The notes under the pieces were generated by a model. The model made no database searches and was not told where the DNA came from. It worked only from the letters and a program-made list of their open reading frames with translations. From positions 1 through 30,643 of the forward strand of contig JBPOIS010000126.1 of assembly GCA_052034295.1 (NCBI GenBank): a stretch of DNA of 30,643 nucleotides, written 5' to 3'. Shown one piece after another: positions 14,922-22,902 of this stretch (position 1 is its first letter; each line of letters begins with the position of its first letter). Made by a program: the position numbers and the translations under genes. Source of the DNA: JBPOIS01 sp052034295. GTDB taxonomy: Bacteria > Pseudomonadota > Gammaproteobacteria > Pseudomonadales > Moraxellaceae.

Positions 14922-17657
14922 TCAGCCTTGCACCCAGCGCCCATCCTGCCAGACCAGGCTCCATTTGGTGGGTTTGCCGTCGTGCTCGCTGCCGATGTAC
15001 TGGCTGGCGGTCTTGCGGCTGTATTTGACCAGCGCAGGATTGCCGTCCGGATCGGTGTCGGGGGCCTGCAGCAGGTACTGGTGCTTGGGGTCGAGCTGGG
15101 CGGCCACGCTGCGCAGTTCACTGACCAGCGGGGCACGGGTTTCACGGATGCGCGGGAATTTGCTGGCGGCCAGAAACAGCCCCGCGGCCCCGTCGCGCAG
15201 CACGAAGTGGTCGTCGTGTTTGGCTGAGCGCAGGTGCGGCATCGGGATCGCGTCGGCACGCGGCGGGGCGATGTCGCCGTTTTTCAGCACCTTGCGGGTG
15301 TTGTCGCACTGGTCACAGGCAAAGTACGGCCCGAAGCGGCCGGTCTTGAGCTGCAACTGCCCGGTTTCGCACTTGTCACACGGGAAGCTGGGGCCATCGT
15401 AGCCCTTGATTTTGAAGGTGCCTGCCTCGACCAGATGCCCGGCGCAATCAGGATTGTTGCCGCAGATGTGCAGCTTGCGGCCACCGTCGATCAGGTAGCT
15501 GTCCATGGCGGTGTCACACACGGGACAGCGTTTTTTTGATTGCAGGTCGCGGGTTTCTGCCTCGTCATCGCTGTCGTCGGCCAGTGCCGCCAGTGACTCG
15601 ACCGGGGCCAGATTCTTGGTGCCTTTGCAGCGCTCCTTGGGCGGCAGGGCATAGCCGGAACAGCCCAGAAACACGCCGGTGGAGCCGGTGCGGATCTGCA
15701 TGGGCCGGCTGCACAGGTCGCAGGCCACCTCGGGGACTTCCACCGGCGGATTGGGGCGCATGCCCGTGTGGCGGGCATCGCCGCGTGCGGCGGTCAGGCG
15801 CTGTTTGAAATCACCATAAAACTCGTCCAGCACGCCCTTCCAGTTTTTGTCGCCCTCGGCCACCTGATCGAGCTGGCTTTCCAGGTCGGCGGTGAAGGCA
15901 TAGTCCATCAGGTTGGCAAAGTTTTCGGTGAGCCGGTCGGTGACAATGTCGCCCATTTTTTCGGCATACAGGCGCTTGTGGTCCAGCTTGACATAGCCGC
16001 GATCCTGAATGGTCGAGATGATCGCGGCATAGGTGGACGGACGGCCAATGCCGCGCTTTTCCAGCTCCTTGACCAGACTGGCTTCGCTGTAGCGCGCCGG
16101 GGGCTTGGTGAAATGCTGGCTGGGGTCGAGGCGCACCAGCTGCAGCACCTCGCCGACCTGAATGGCGGGCAGCAGCACGTCGTCGGCGTCCTTACCCAGG
16201 GGCCGCACCCTGGTGAAGCCATCAAAGGTCAGGGTACGGCCGCGCGCGCGCAGCTCCACATCGGCAGCCTGCACACTGAGGGTCGAGGACAAGAACTCGG
16301 CCGCGGGCATCTGACAGGCCACAAACTGCTGCCAGATCAGCTCATACAGGCGCTGGGCATCGCGCTCCATGCTGGACAGGTCGGCACCGCGCAGGCGCAC
16401 ATCCGAGGGCCGGATCGCTTCGTGGGCTTCCTGCGCCCCGGCTTTGTTGCCATAAAAATTCGGCTGGGCCGGCAGGTATCTGGCGCCGTATTCGTGCTGG
16501 ATGTGATCGCGCACCATGGTCAGCGCGTCGGCGCTCAAAAAGGTCGAGTCGGTGCGCATGTAGGTGATGTAGCCGCCTTCGTAGAGGCGCTGCGCCAGCA
16601 TCATGGTTTTTTTCACGGCAAAGCCCAGCCGGGTGCTGGCGGCCTGCTGCAGGGTCGAGGTGATGTAGGGCGCGGGCGGATTGAGCCGGGTGGGTTTGTC
16701 CTCACGGGCGCTGACCGTGTAGGTGGCCGGTTGCAGCACGGCCAGCACGGCATCGGTGTCGGCCTTGTTTTTAAGCCTGAGGGTTTGGCCAGCTTGTTTG
16801 ACCGCTTCGAGGCGGATCGGGTCCGCCCCCTGCAGGGTGTCGGCATGGATCTGCCAGTATTCTTCGGGGACAAAGGCGCGGATCTCGCGCTCGCGCTCCA
16901 CCACCAGCCTGACCGCGACCGACTGCACCCGTCCGGCAGAGAGGCCCCGGGCGATTTTTTCCCAGAGCAGCGGCGACACCATGTAGCCGACCACCCGGTC
17001 CAGAAACCGCCGCGCCTGCTGCGCGTTGACCTTGTTCAGGTCCAGCCGTCCCGGTGTGGCGAAGGCGTTCTGGATGGCGTTTTTGGTGATTTCGTTGAAC
17101 ACCACGCGGTGGTATTTGGACGGATCGCCGCCGATGACCTGCTGCAGGTGCCAGGCGATGGCCTCTCCTTCACGGTCCAAGTCAGTGGCCAGATAAATCT
17201 GATCGACCTGACTGGCGAGTTTTTTCAGCTCGGCAACCACGTGGTGCTTGTTGGGCAGGATTTCGTACTGGGCGGCCCAATCGTGCTCCGGGTCAACGCC
17301 CATGCGGCGGATCAGCGCCGATTGCTGCTGCTCGGCCTTCTCGGCGGCGGTCTTGCGGGTTTTTGCGGGTTTTTCTTCGGTGCCCGTGGGCTTGCCGCCG
17401 CCGGAGGTGGGCAGGTCACGCACATGGCCCACGCTGGATTTGACGATGTAGTCCGGGCCCAGATACTTGTTGATGGTTTTGGCCTTGGCCGGCGATTCGA
17501 CGATCACCAGCGCGCGGGCCTTGCCATGGCGGGCTGGCGTCCCGGCGTCGGCCTGCACGTCGTCGTCAGGCTGCACACGGGCTCTGGCCTTGCGCGCCGC
17601 AGTCGATTGGCCCGCCTTGACGGTGCGGGTGGTGGTCGGTTTTGGCTTGCTCGGCAT
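14922..17657 (-). CDS. topA: DNA topoisomerase I
   Basis: A 911-residue type IA topoisomerase that relaxes negative supercoils. After a basic, disordered N-terminus of about 45 residues comes the Toprim domain, ALVIVESPAKAKTINKYLG with the metal-binding DLDREGEA. The active-site Tyr is Tyr366 in GYITYMRTDS, followed by EAHEAIRPSD and the EKRGIGRPSTYAAIISTI segment. The C-terminus has three Cys4-type zinc ribbons (starting CDLC, CPVC and CDKC), then a further DNA-binding tail ending in WSLVWQDGRW. The ATG at 17657 has GAGG about 8 nt upstream; a TTG ten codons earlier is not needed. Length is close to E. coli TopA (865) plus the N-terminal extension. The upstream neighbour, a membrane-anchored hypothetical, ends 51 bp before it and may share its transcript. 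Confidence 0.96.
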   Translation of the reverse strand: MPSKPKPTTTRTVKAGQSTAARKARARVQPDDDVQADAGTPARHGKARALVIVESPAKAKTINKYLGPDYIVKSSVGHVRDLPTSGGGKPTGTEEKPAKTRKTAAEKAEQQQSALIRRMGVDPEHDWAAQYEILPNKHHVVAELKKLASQVDQIYLATDLDREGEAIAWHLQQVIGGDPSKYHRVVFNEITKNAIQNAFATPGRLDLNKVNAQQARRFLDRVVGYMVSPLLWEKIARGLSAGRVQSVAVRLVVEREREIRAFVPEEYWQIHADTLQGADPIRLEAVKQAGQTLRLKNKADTDAVLAVLQPATYTVSAREDKPTRLNPPAPYITSTLQQAASTRLGFAVKKTMMLAQRLYEGGYITYMRTDSTFLSADALTMVRDHIQHEYGARYLPAQPNFYGNKAGAQEAHEAIRPSDVRLRGADLSSMERDAQRLYELIWQQFVACQMPAAEFLSSTLSVQAADVELRARGRTLTFDGFTRVRPLGKDADDVLLPAIQVGEVLQLVRLDPSQHFTKPPARYSEASLVKELEKRGIGRPSTYAAIISTIQDRGYVKLDHKRLYAEKMGDIVTDRLTENFANLMDYAFTADLESQLDQVAEGDKNWKGVLDEFYGDFKQRLTAARGDARHTGMRPNPPVEVPEVACDLCSRPMQIRTGSTGVFLGCSGYALPPKERCKGTKNLAPVESLAALADDSDDEAETRDLQSKKRCPVCDTAMDSYLIDGGRKLHICGNNPDCAGHLVEAGTFKIKGYDGPSFPCDKCETGQLQLKTGRFGPYFACDQCDNTRKVLKNGDIAPPRADAIPMPHLRSAKHDDHFVLRDGAAGLFLAASKFPRIRETRAPLVSELRSVAAQLDPKHQYLLQAPDTDPDGNPALVKYSRKTASQYIGSEHDGKPTKWSLVWQDGRWVQG

Positions 17658-17708
17658 TCGCTCGGCCTCTTTGTCAAAGCGGGTCAATAATCAGCAACCG
17701 GGCCACCC

Positions 17709-18206
17709 TCAGGCGTCCGGGGCAGTGGCTGGGGGGCGGTAACCGGCTGCTGTGGCCAGGTCCTGCAACTGCGACTGCAATTCCTGCAGGTGCGTCCCGT
17801 GCAGGTCGGCTTCTTCATCCCAGTACAGCCCGGCACTGTTGGCCTGCAGCTCCACCGCATAGGCCCCCGGCAGCGACACCAGCAGGTCCTGCAGGGTGTG
17901 GGGGCCGTGCTGCACCTGCAGCTGCCCCTGCTGGACCAGGGCCTGGATGTGCGGCAGGGTCCCCTGGGGCAGAATCAGATGATAAAACGCCACCATGGGC
18001 CGCCGGTTGGCGGGTCTGGCGGCGGTGGGCCATGCCGGGGCCACCCAGTCCGGCAGGGGCACCAGTCGTGGCTGCAGGCCCAGCTTGCGGGCACGCTCGC
18101 GCAGCTGGCCGAGGGCTTTTTCGCGGGGATTGAGCCGCAGACCAAACAGATTGCCCAGAACAAACAGGCAGATGGCCACGATGATCCAGATGGCGGTGCT
18201 GTTCAT
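17709..18206 (-). CDS. hypothetical single-pass membrane protein
   Basis: A 165-residue protein. Residues 5-23 (IWIIVAICLFVLGNLFGL) form one N-terminal transmembrane helix. A basic stretch (LRLNPREKALGQLRERARKL) follows and predicts a cytoplasmic body. The soluble part includes LVPLPDWVAPAW and a mixed alpha/beta segment ending near LYWDEEADLHG and a helical tail. The ATG at 18206 is chosen because it places the membrane helix at the N-terminus; upstream in-frame codons would add a non-hydrophobic leader. The ribosome binding site is weak. It lies between slyX and topA, all on the minus strand. I do not recognise a named family, although it looks like a conserved protein rather than a chance frame. 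Confidence 0.8.
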   Translation of the reverse strand: MNSTAIWIIVAICLFVLGNLFGLRLNPREKALGQLRERARKLGLQPRLVPLPDWVAPAWPTAARPANRRPMVAFYHLILPQGTLPHIQALVQQGQLQVQHGPHTLQDLLVSLPGAYAVELQANSAGLYWDEEADLHGTHLQELQSQLQDLATAAGYRPPATAPDA

Positions 18207-18457
18207 GGAGGCCCCATTGTGCCGACCGGTTTTTGCGCAAGGGTGCATCAAGCCACAGTGAAAAGGCAAGCCTATCCGCAAGAATGTGCCGTCAGTGCCC
18301 CCGCCACGGCAGCGCAGGCAGTGGTTTTTTTCACCCAGACCCAGCCCCGTGGGCGGTGGCCCAGCGTCGATTCACCGCCTGATCCCGGCACGGCAGCAAC
18401 CGCCTGGATGATTTTTCCAGAACCCCTGAACGGCCTGCGGTCATGGCCCAAGCGCCT

Positions 18458-18721
18458 TCAATAATGCGGCGGTACGTTGCTGGCCGGGTCAAACGGCTCG
18501 ATGTCCCCCTCACCGCCCCGGACCTGCTGCAACTGCTGGTACAGCAGGCGCAGCTGATCCTGCTGGTCCCGCAGCAACCGGTCCTGACGGATCAGCGCCT
18601 GCTGCAGCTGCTCCAGCACGTCATCGAGGAAGGCCACGCGGATTTCCAGCTCGGTCACGCGGTTGTTCAGCACGGTGTCTGCCGTGGCTGGCTGGCTTTC
18701 GGGGGTGGGTTGCGTCATCAT
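18458..18721 (-). CDS. slyX: SlyX family protein
   Basis: An 87-residue cytoplasmic protein with a heptad-rich coiled coil (about residues 19-66, from NNRVTELEIRVAFLDDVLEQ onward) and the family's characteristic Pro-Pro-His-Tyr C-terminus. SlyX is widespread in Proteobacteria, but its function is not established. Two adjacent Met codons (18721 and 18718) make the exact start uncertain by one residue. The gene is divergent from uup with only 32 bp between start codons, so each promoter must overlap the other gene's 5' end. The next gene on this strand begins 250 bp further on, and nothing recognisable lies in that gap. Confidence 0.9.
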   Translation of the reverse strand: MMTQPTPESQPATADTVLNNRVTELEIRVAFLDDVLEQLQQALIRQDRLLRDQQDQLRLLYQQLQQVRGGEGDIEPFDPASNVPPHY

Positions 18722-18753
18722 TGCGCTCGCAGTTGATTGGTGGAAAACATTCT

Positions 18754-20682
18754 ATGGCATTGCTGTCGGTGCGCGACATTCATCTGGCCTTTGGCGGGCC
18801 AGCCCTGCTGGATGGTGCCCAGTTCAGCCTGGAGGCTGGCGAGCGGGTGTGCTTGATTGGCCGCAACGGCGAAGGCAAGTCCACCCTGTTCAAGCTGCTG
18901 TCCGGACAACTGCAGCCGGACAGTGGCGAAATCCAGATCCCCCAGTCGCTGCGCCTCTCCATGCTGGAGCAGGATGTGCCGATGAGCTCTGGACGGGTCT
19001 GGGACATCGTGGCTGCGGGTGCCGGGCCGGTGGCCAGCACCCTGCAGGCCTATCACGACGCCAGCAACGCCTGCGCAGCGGGCCAGATGGACGCCTGCGT
19101 GCGCATGAGTGAGCTGCAATTGCAGGTGGACGATCAGGATGGCTGGGCACTGGAGCGTCAGGTGGAGTCGATCCTGAACAAGATGGGCCTCGATGGTGAA
19201 GCCGACCTGTCCACCCTGTCCGGTGGGCGCAAGCGCCGCGTGCTGCTGGCCCGGGCCCTGCTGACCCAGCCGGACCTGCTGCTGCTGGACGAACCCACCA
19301 ACCACCTGGATGTCGAAAGCATCGAATGGCTGGAAACCCTGCTGCTGGGCTGGCCCGGCCTGACACTGTTGTTCATTTCCCATGACCGCGCCTTTGTCGA
19401 TCGGGTGGCCACCCGCATCCTGGAGCTGGACCGGGGCATCCTGCGCAGCTACGAGGGCAACTACAGCCGCTATCTGGACCTGAAGGCCCAGCAGCTGGAG
19501 GCCGAAGAAAAGCAGAACGCCAATTTTGACAAAAAACTTGCCGCCGAAGAGGTGTGGATCCGTCAGGGCATCAAGGCCAGGCGCACCCGCAACGAAGGCC
19601 GCGTGCGCGCCCTGAAGGCCCTGCGCGAAGAGTCACGGGCCCGGCGCAGCCAGCAGGGCAAGGTACAGCTCAGCCTGCAGGAGGCCCAGCGCTCGGGGCG
19701 ACTGGTGTTTGACGTTGAACACCTGCACCTGCAATACGGCGAGCGCGTGCTGGTGGCGGATTTTTCCACGGTGGTGATGCGCGGCGACCGCATTGCCCTG
19801 ATCGGTGACAACGGTGTCGGCAAGACCACCCTGATCCGCGCCCTGCTGGGCGAATCCAGCCCCGAAATCCAGCAGTCCGGACAGGTGCACACCGGCACCC
19901 AGCTCACCGTGGCGTATTTTGACCAGCTGCGCGACCAGCTCGACCTGGATGCCACTGTGCTGGACAACCTGTGTCAGGGCTCGGATTTTCTGGAAATCAA
20001 TGGACAAAAAAAACACGCCCTCAGCTACCTGCAGGATTTCTTGTTCAGTCCACAGCGCGCCCGCACCCCGGTGCGTGCCCTGTCGGGCGGGGAACGCAAC
20101 CGCCTGCTGCTGGCCCGGCTGCTGCTGAAACCGTCCAACCTGCTGGTGCTGGATGAACCCACCAATGACCTGGACATGGTGACGCTGGAACTGCTGGAAG
20201 AAACCCTCAGCGACTATCCGGGCACGCTGCTGCTGATCAGCCACGACCGGGCCTTTGTCGATGCCATGGCCACTTCGACCTGGGTGTTTGATGGACGCGG
20301 TGGCATCAGCGAATATGTGGGCGGCTATCAGGATTACCTGCAGCAGGTGCAGCGCCAGACGCCAGCGCCAACGCCTGCAAAAGCCGCCCCCGCGGCACCC
20401 CTGGCATCAGTCCAGCCGGTCTCCGAAGCATCGGCAGCGGTATCCAAAAAAGCCAAACTCAGCTATAAAGAACAGCGTGAACTCGACCAGCTGCCGGGTC
20501 ACATTGCCGCACTGGAAGAAGAGCAGGCCGCCCTGTCGGCGCAACTGGCCGATGGCGAATGGTTCCTGCAGGATGCCGCCGCCGCCACCCAGGCCAGCGT
20601 ACGCCTGACGGCCATTGAAGAAGAACTGATGGAAAAACTGGAGCGATGGACGGCACTGGAAGCCGCCAGTCAAGGAGCCTGA
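18754..20682 (+). CDS. uup: ABC-F family ATPase Uup
   Basis: A 642-residue soluble protein with two ABC ATPase domains and no membrane segments. Domain 1 has Walker A GRNGEGKST, signature LSGGRKRR and Walker B LLLLDEPTNHLD. Domain 2 has GDNGVGKTT, ALSGGERNRLLLA and VLDEPTNDLD. A charged linker lies between (about residues 240-310). The C-terminal Lys/Glu coiled coil (about 570-642, starting KKAKLSYKEQRELDQLPGHI) distinguishes Uup from EttA and YheS. Uup is linked in E. coli to ribosome function and to suppression of transposon excision. The ATG at 18754 lacks a strong ribosome binding site. The next gene starts 1 nt after its stop (TGA-A-ATG), indicating translational coupling with a lipoprotein and an acyltransferase. 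Confidence 0.95.
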   Translation: MALLSVRDIHLAFGGPALLDGAQFSLEAGERVCLIGRNGEGKSTLFKLLSGQLQPDSGEIQIPQSLRLSMLEQDVPMSSGRVWDIVAAGAGPVASTLQAYHDASNACAAGQMDACVRMSELQLQVDDQDGWALERQVESILNKMGLDGEADLSTLSGGRKRRVLLARALLTQPDLLLLDEPTNHLDVESIEWLETLLLGWPGLTLLFISHDRAFVDRVATRILELDRGILRSYEGNYSRYLDLKAQQLEAEEKQNANFDKKLAAEEVWIRQGIKARRTRNEGRVRALKALREESRARRSQQGKVQLSLQEAQRSGRLVFDVEHLHLQYGERVLVADFSTVVMRGDRIALIGDNGVGKTTLIRALLGESSPEIQQSGQVHTGTQLTVAYFDQLRDQLDLDATVLDNLCQGSDFLEINGQKKHALSYLQDFLFSPQRARTPVRALSGGERNRLLLARLLLKPSNLLVLDEPTNDLDMVTLELLEETLSDYPGTLLLISHDRAFVDAMATSTWVFDGRGGISEYVGGYQDYLQQVQRQTPAPTPAKAAPAAPLASVQPVSEASAAVSKKAKLSYKEQRELDQLPGHIAALEEEQAALSAQLADGEWFLQDAAAATQASVRLTAIEEELMEKLERWTALEAASQGA

Positions 20683-20683
20683 A

Positions 20684-21349
20684 ATGACCTACAAACTGCT
20701 GGGCCTCAGTGCCCTGGCCTGCCTGCTGGGGGCCTGCGCCAGCCACTCAAAGCCGGTCCCACAGTCCAACCTGATCTACAACGCCCCCGCGCAGGCCTAT
20801 GCCCTGGACCTGGGTTCCCAGGCGTTCCGCGGTGCGGTCAAGCTGCGTGAAAGCTGTGCCCCCGAGGGCAGTAGCCTGGACCTGACCGACAACGACGGGC
20901 GGTTTTTCCGGGTCGATGCCATCAACCTGGCCGGTAACCCCAAGATTCCCCTGCCCGACTTTGCCGATGACCCGACCGTGCGCGAGCTGGTGCTGCGCTA
21001 TTACACCGACCAGGTTTATCCCGGCAGCCAGATCGTCGATGGGGCCAGTGTCAACAGCCGCATGGGTGCTGGCCAGTACAGCACCCTGAAACTGTCCGGG
21101 CAGGACCGCTATCTGGGCATGCTGATCATCCGCCGGGGCAATTTTGCCTATGCCCTGCAGCATGTGCAGAACAGCCAGCGTCCGGTGGACATGAAGGCGG
21201 TGCTGGGTGTGCTGGCCTCGGACCTGCGGGTGCCGGGCGCGTTTTCTGGCCGTGGGCTGGACCTGCAGGACAGCACCATGGACATTGACCTGAAAAACAG
21301 CACCCCCGAACAGATCGCCGAATGGCGCAAGACCGCCCGCTGTTCATGA
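20684..21349 (+). CDS. hypothetical lipoprotein in the uup operon
   Basis: A 221-residue protein with a type II signal peptide. The lipobox Leu-Leu-Gly-Ala-Cys places the lipidated Cys at residue 18. Ala19-Ser20 after the Cys carries no Asp+2 retention signal, so outer-membrane sorting is expected. The mature part contains AFRGAVKLRESCAPEGSSLD, a GRFFRVDAINLAG strand pair, MLIIRRGNFAYALQHVQ and a Cys near the C-terminus that could pair with the internal one. I do not recognise a family. It begins 1 nt after uup and overlaps the acyltransferase start by 4 nt (ATGA), so it is made from the same message. A role in the cell envelope is an inference from location only. Confidence 0.85.
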   Translation: MTYKLLGLSALACLLGACASHSKPVPQSNLIYNAPAQAYALDLGSQAFRGAVKLRESCAPEGSSLDLTDNDGRFFRVDAINLAGNPKIPLPDFADDPTVRELVLRYYTDQVYPGSQIVDGASVNSRMGAGQYSTLKLSGQDRYLGMLIIRRGNFAYALQHVQNSQRPVDMKAVLGVLASDLRVPGAFSGRGLDLQDSTMDIDLKNSTPEQIAEWRKTARCS

Positions 21350-22290
21350 GCCCAACCCGCCCCGGCTTTCAGTCCCGTTTTCTGCTGCCCCAGCACTGGG
21401 GCATCTGGATCGGCCTCGGCCTGCTGTGGCTGCTGAGCTGGCTGCCATGGCGGGCGCAACTGGGGCTGGGCCGGCGGATCGGCCATCTGGGCTGGACACT
21501 GGCCGGCAAGCGCCGCCGTGACACCCTCACCAACCTGGCGCTGTGCTTTCCCGAGCTGGACGAAACCGAGCGCGTGCGCATGGGCCGCGAGGTGTTTGTG
21601 CAGGCGTCGATTGGGTTATTTGAAAGCCTGCGGGCGTGGTGGCGTCCTGACACCCTGAAAAAAAACCTCACCATCAGCGGCGTGCACCATGTGATTGAGC
21701 GGCTGCGGGCCGGACAGGGGGTCCTGGTGCTGGGGGGCCATTACACCCTGCTGGATCTGGGCGGGCTACTGTGCAGCCAGTTTTTTCAGGCCGACATCGT
21801 CTATCGACCGCAGAACAATCCGCTGCTGGAGTGGCTGATCACCCGGGTCCGCCAGCCCATTTATGGTGCCCAGATCGACCATGACGACGTGCGCACGCTG
21901 GTGCGCAGCCTGAAGGCTGGCCATGCCGTCTGGTACACCCCGGATCAGGATTTTGGCCTGACCCATGGGGTGATGGCGCCGTTTTTTGGGGTGCCGGCGG
22001 CGACGGTGACGGCCCAGCGCCGCCTGGCCCGCATGGCCCAGTGTCCGGTGCTGCTGGTGCATTTCTACCGGCAGGATGACCGTCGCCCCCACTATCATGT
22101 GACGTTTACCCCGGTGGTCGATCACTACCCCAGCGGCGATGAGCTGGCCGATGCCACCCGCATCAATCAGTTGCTGGAGGGCCTGATCCGCATCGCCCCG
22201 ACCCAGTACATGTGGTTTCACCGCCGTTTCAAGACCCAGCCCGCTGGGCAGTTGAACCCGTATCAGCAGCGCGATCAGGCGCGTCAGTAG
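21346..22290 (+). CDS. lysophospholipid/lipid A acyltransferase, LpxL/HtrB family
   Basis: A 314-residue inner-membrane acyltransferase that adds a secondary acyl chain to lipid A or a related lipid from acyl-ACP. A hydrophobic N-terminal segment (IWIGLGLLWLLSWLPW) anchors it. The catalytic HX4D motif is GGHYTLLD with His132 and Asp137. Further family features are IVYRPQNNPLLEWLI, WYTPDQDFGLTHGVMAPFFG and a final PTQYMWFHRRFK. These fit LpxL better than LpxM, but substrate and chain length cannot be read from sequence. The ATG at 21346 overlaps the upstream stop as ATGA; eight extra upstream codons are possible but less likely. It closes the uup operon, and no clear intrinsic terminator follows. 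Confidence 0.92.
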   Translation: MSPTRPGFQSRFLLPQHWGIWIGLGLLWLLSWLPWRAQLGLGRRIGHLGWTLAGKRRRDTLTNLALCFPELDETERVRMGREVFVQASIGLFESLRAWWRPDTLKKNLTISGVHHVIERLRAGQGVLVLGGHYTLLDLGGLLCSQFFQADIVYRPQNNPLLEWLITRVRQPIYGAQIDHDDVRTLVRSLKAGHAVWYTPDQDFGLTHGVMAPFFGVPAATVTAQRRLARMAQCPVLLVHFYRQDDRRPHYHVTFTPVVDHYPSGDELADATRINQLLEGLIRIAPTQYMWFHRRFKTQPAGQLNPYQQRDQARQ

Positions 22291-22371
22291 GGTTTAAAAA
22301 AGTCCTGTTTCGCAGCCACGTACCATCAAAAGGTTTGGGCCGGGCGGCGCCGCGGCCTGCCCTTCAACTAT

Positions 22372-22469
22372 GCTCAGGGAGCAGGTTTGCGCTGGCTGAG
22401 CGAAGTCGAAGCCTGTTTGTGCTCAGGAAGCAGGTTTGCGCTGGCTGAGCGAAATCGAAGCCCGGTGGT
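22372..22469 (+). repeat. 49-bp tandem direct repeat, two copies
   Basis: Copy 1 is 22372-22420 and copy 2 is 22421-22469. Both start GCTCAGG and contain AGCAGGTTTGCGCTGGCTGA and a GCGAA(G/A)TCGAAGCC segment. A third copy begins at 22470 (GCTCAGGGTGCC) and then diverges. The copies differ mainly at the last 10 positions. Confidence 0.85.
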
Positions 22470-22499
22470 GCTCAGGGTGCCTTGCCCAGCCTTCGGCGA

Positions 22500-22525
22500 C
22501 CGACTTTTGTTACGGCAAAAGTCGG
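22500..22525. repeat. perfect 10-bp hairpin in the intergenic repeat region
   Basis: CCGACTTTTG (22500-22509) and CAAAAGTCGG (22516-22525) are exact reverse complements around a 6-nt loop. No T run follows on either strand, so it is not a standard terminator. It lies inside the non-coding repeat cluster. Confidence 0.75.
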
Positions 22526-22852
22526 CAAAACCATCCGGCCCCGCAAAACTCGCGGGCTGCCAGGCTTTTTTCGACTGCCGGGCTGGCGTGGGTGCTGTGC
22601 TTTTTGCGGATGCTGAGCGGGCTCGAACAATTGCGGGGACCTTTACGGTGGTGAATTTGGTTTTTGGCTGAATGGCTGTCAAAAGCAAAGCGGGTTTGTG
22701 CAGGCTGAGCGGCGTCGACGCCTGTCTTTCGAATGCGTTCAGGAACCGCCCTTCGACTGCGCTCAGGGCACGGCTGGTTTTCTCGGGTTTTCAAAAAAAG
22801 CCCCCAACGCGGCCCGAAGCACGTGGATCGTCCCCGCACGGCCTGAAGTCTT

Positions 22853-22861
22853 TGCTACACT
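22853..22861 (+). promoter_or_regulatory. possible extended -10 promoter of asd
   Basis: TGC-TACACT (22853-22861) matches an extended -10 element about 40 nt upstream of the asd ATG. No -35 box is evident at the standard distance. Confidence 0.4.
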
Positions 22862-22902
22862 AATCGCCTTTGGTTTTTCTTGGGCAAAAAGGCACACCCA
22901 TC

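Larger units (their letters stand above)
22291..22902. other. gene-free, repeat-rich interval before asd
   Basis: About 610 bp without a convincing gene. Its short open frames are Ser/Arg/Leu-rich with no start signals. It holds a 49-bp tandem repeat, scattered copies of a CTGAGC(N)GTCGA(A)G-type motif in both orientations, a perfect 10-bp hairpin and, at the right end, a probable asd promoter element. It looks like a cluster of interspersed intergenic repeats. Confidence 0.6.

Noticed and set aside
15768..17690. 640-codon plus-strand frame opposite topA
   Set aside because: Shadow of topA in codon register; topA motifs are complete on the minus strand.
22372..22481. CRISPR-like array
   Set aside because: The two 49-bp copies are directly adjacent with no spacers between them, and no cas gene is present.
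22387..22671. Short Ser/Arg/Leu-rich open frames in the intergenic repeat region
   Set aside because: Several frames are open at once, there is no ribosome binding site, and the frames run through repeats and a hairpin.
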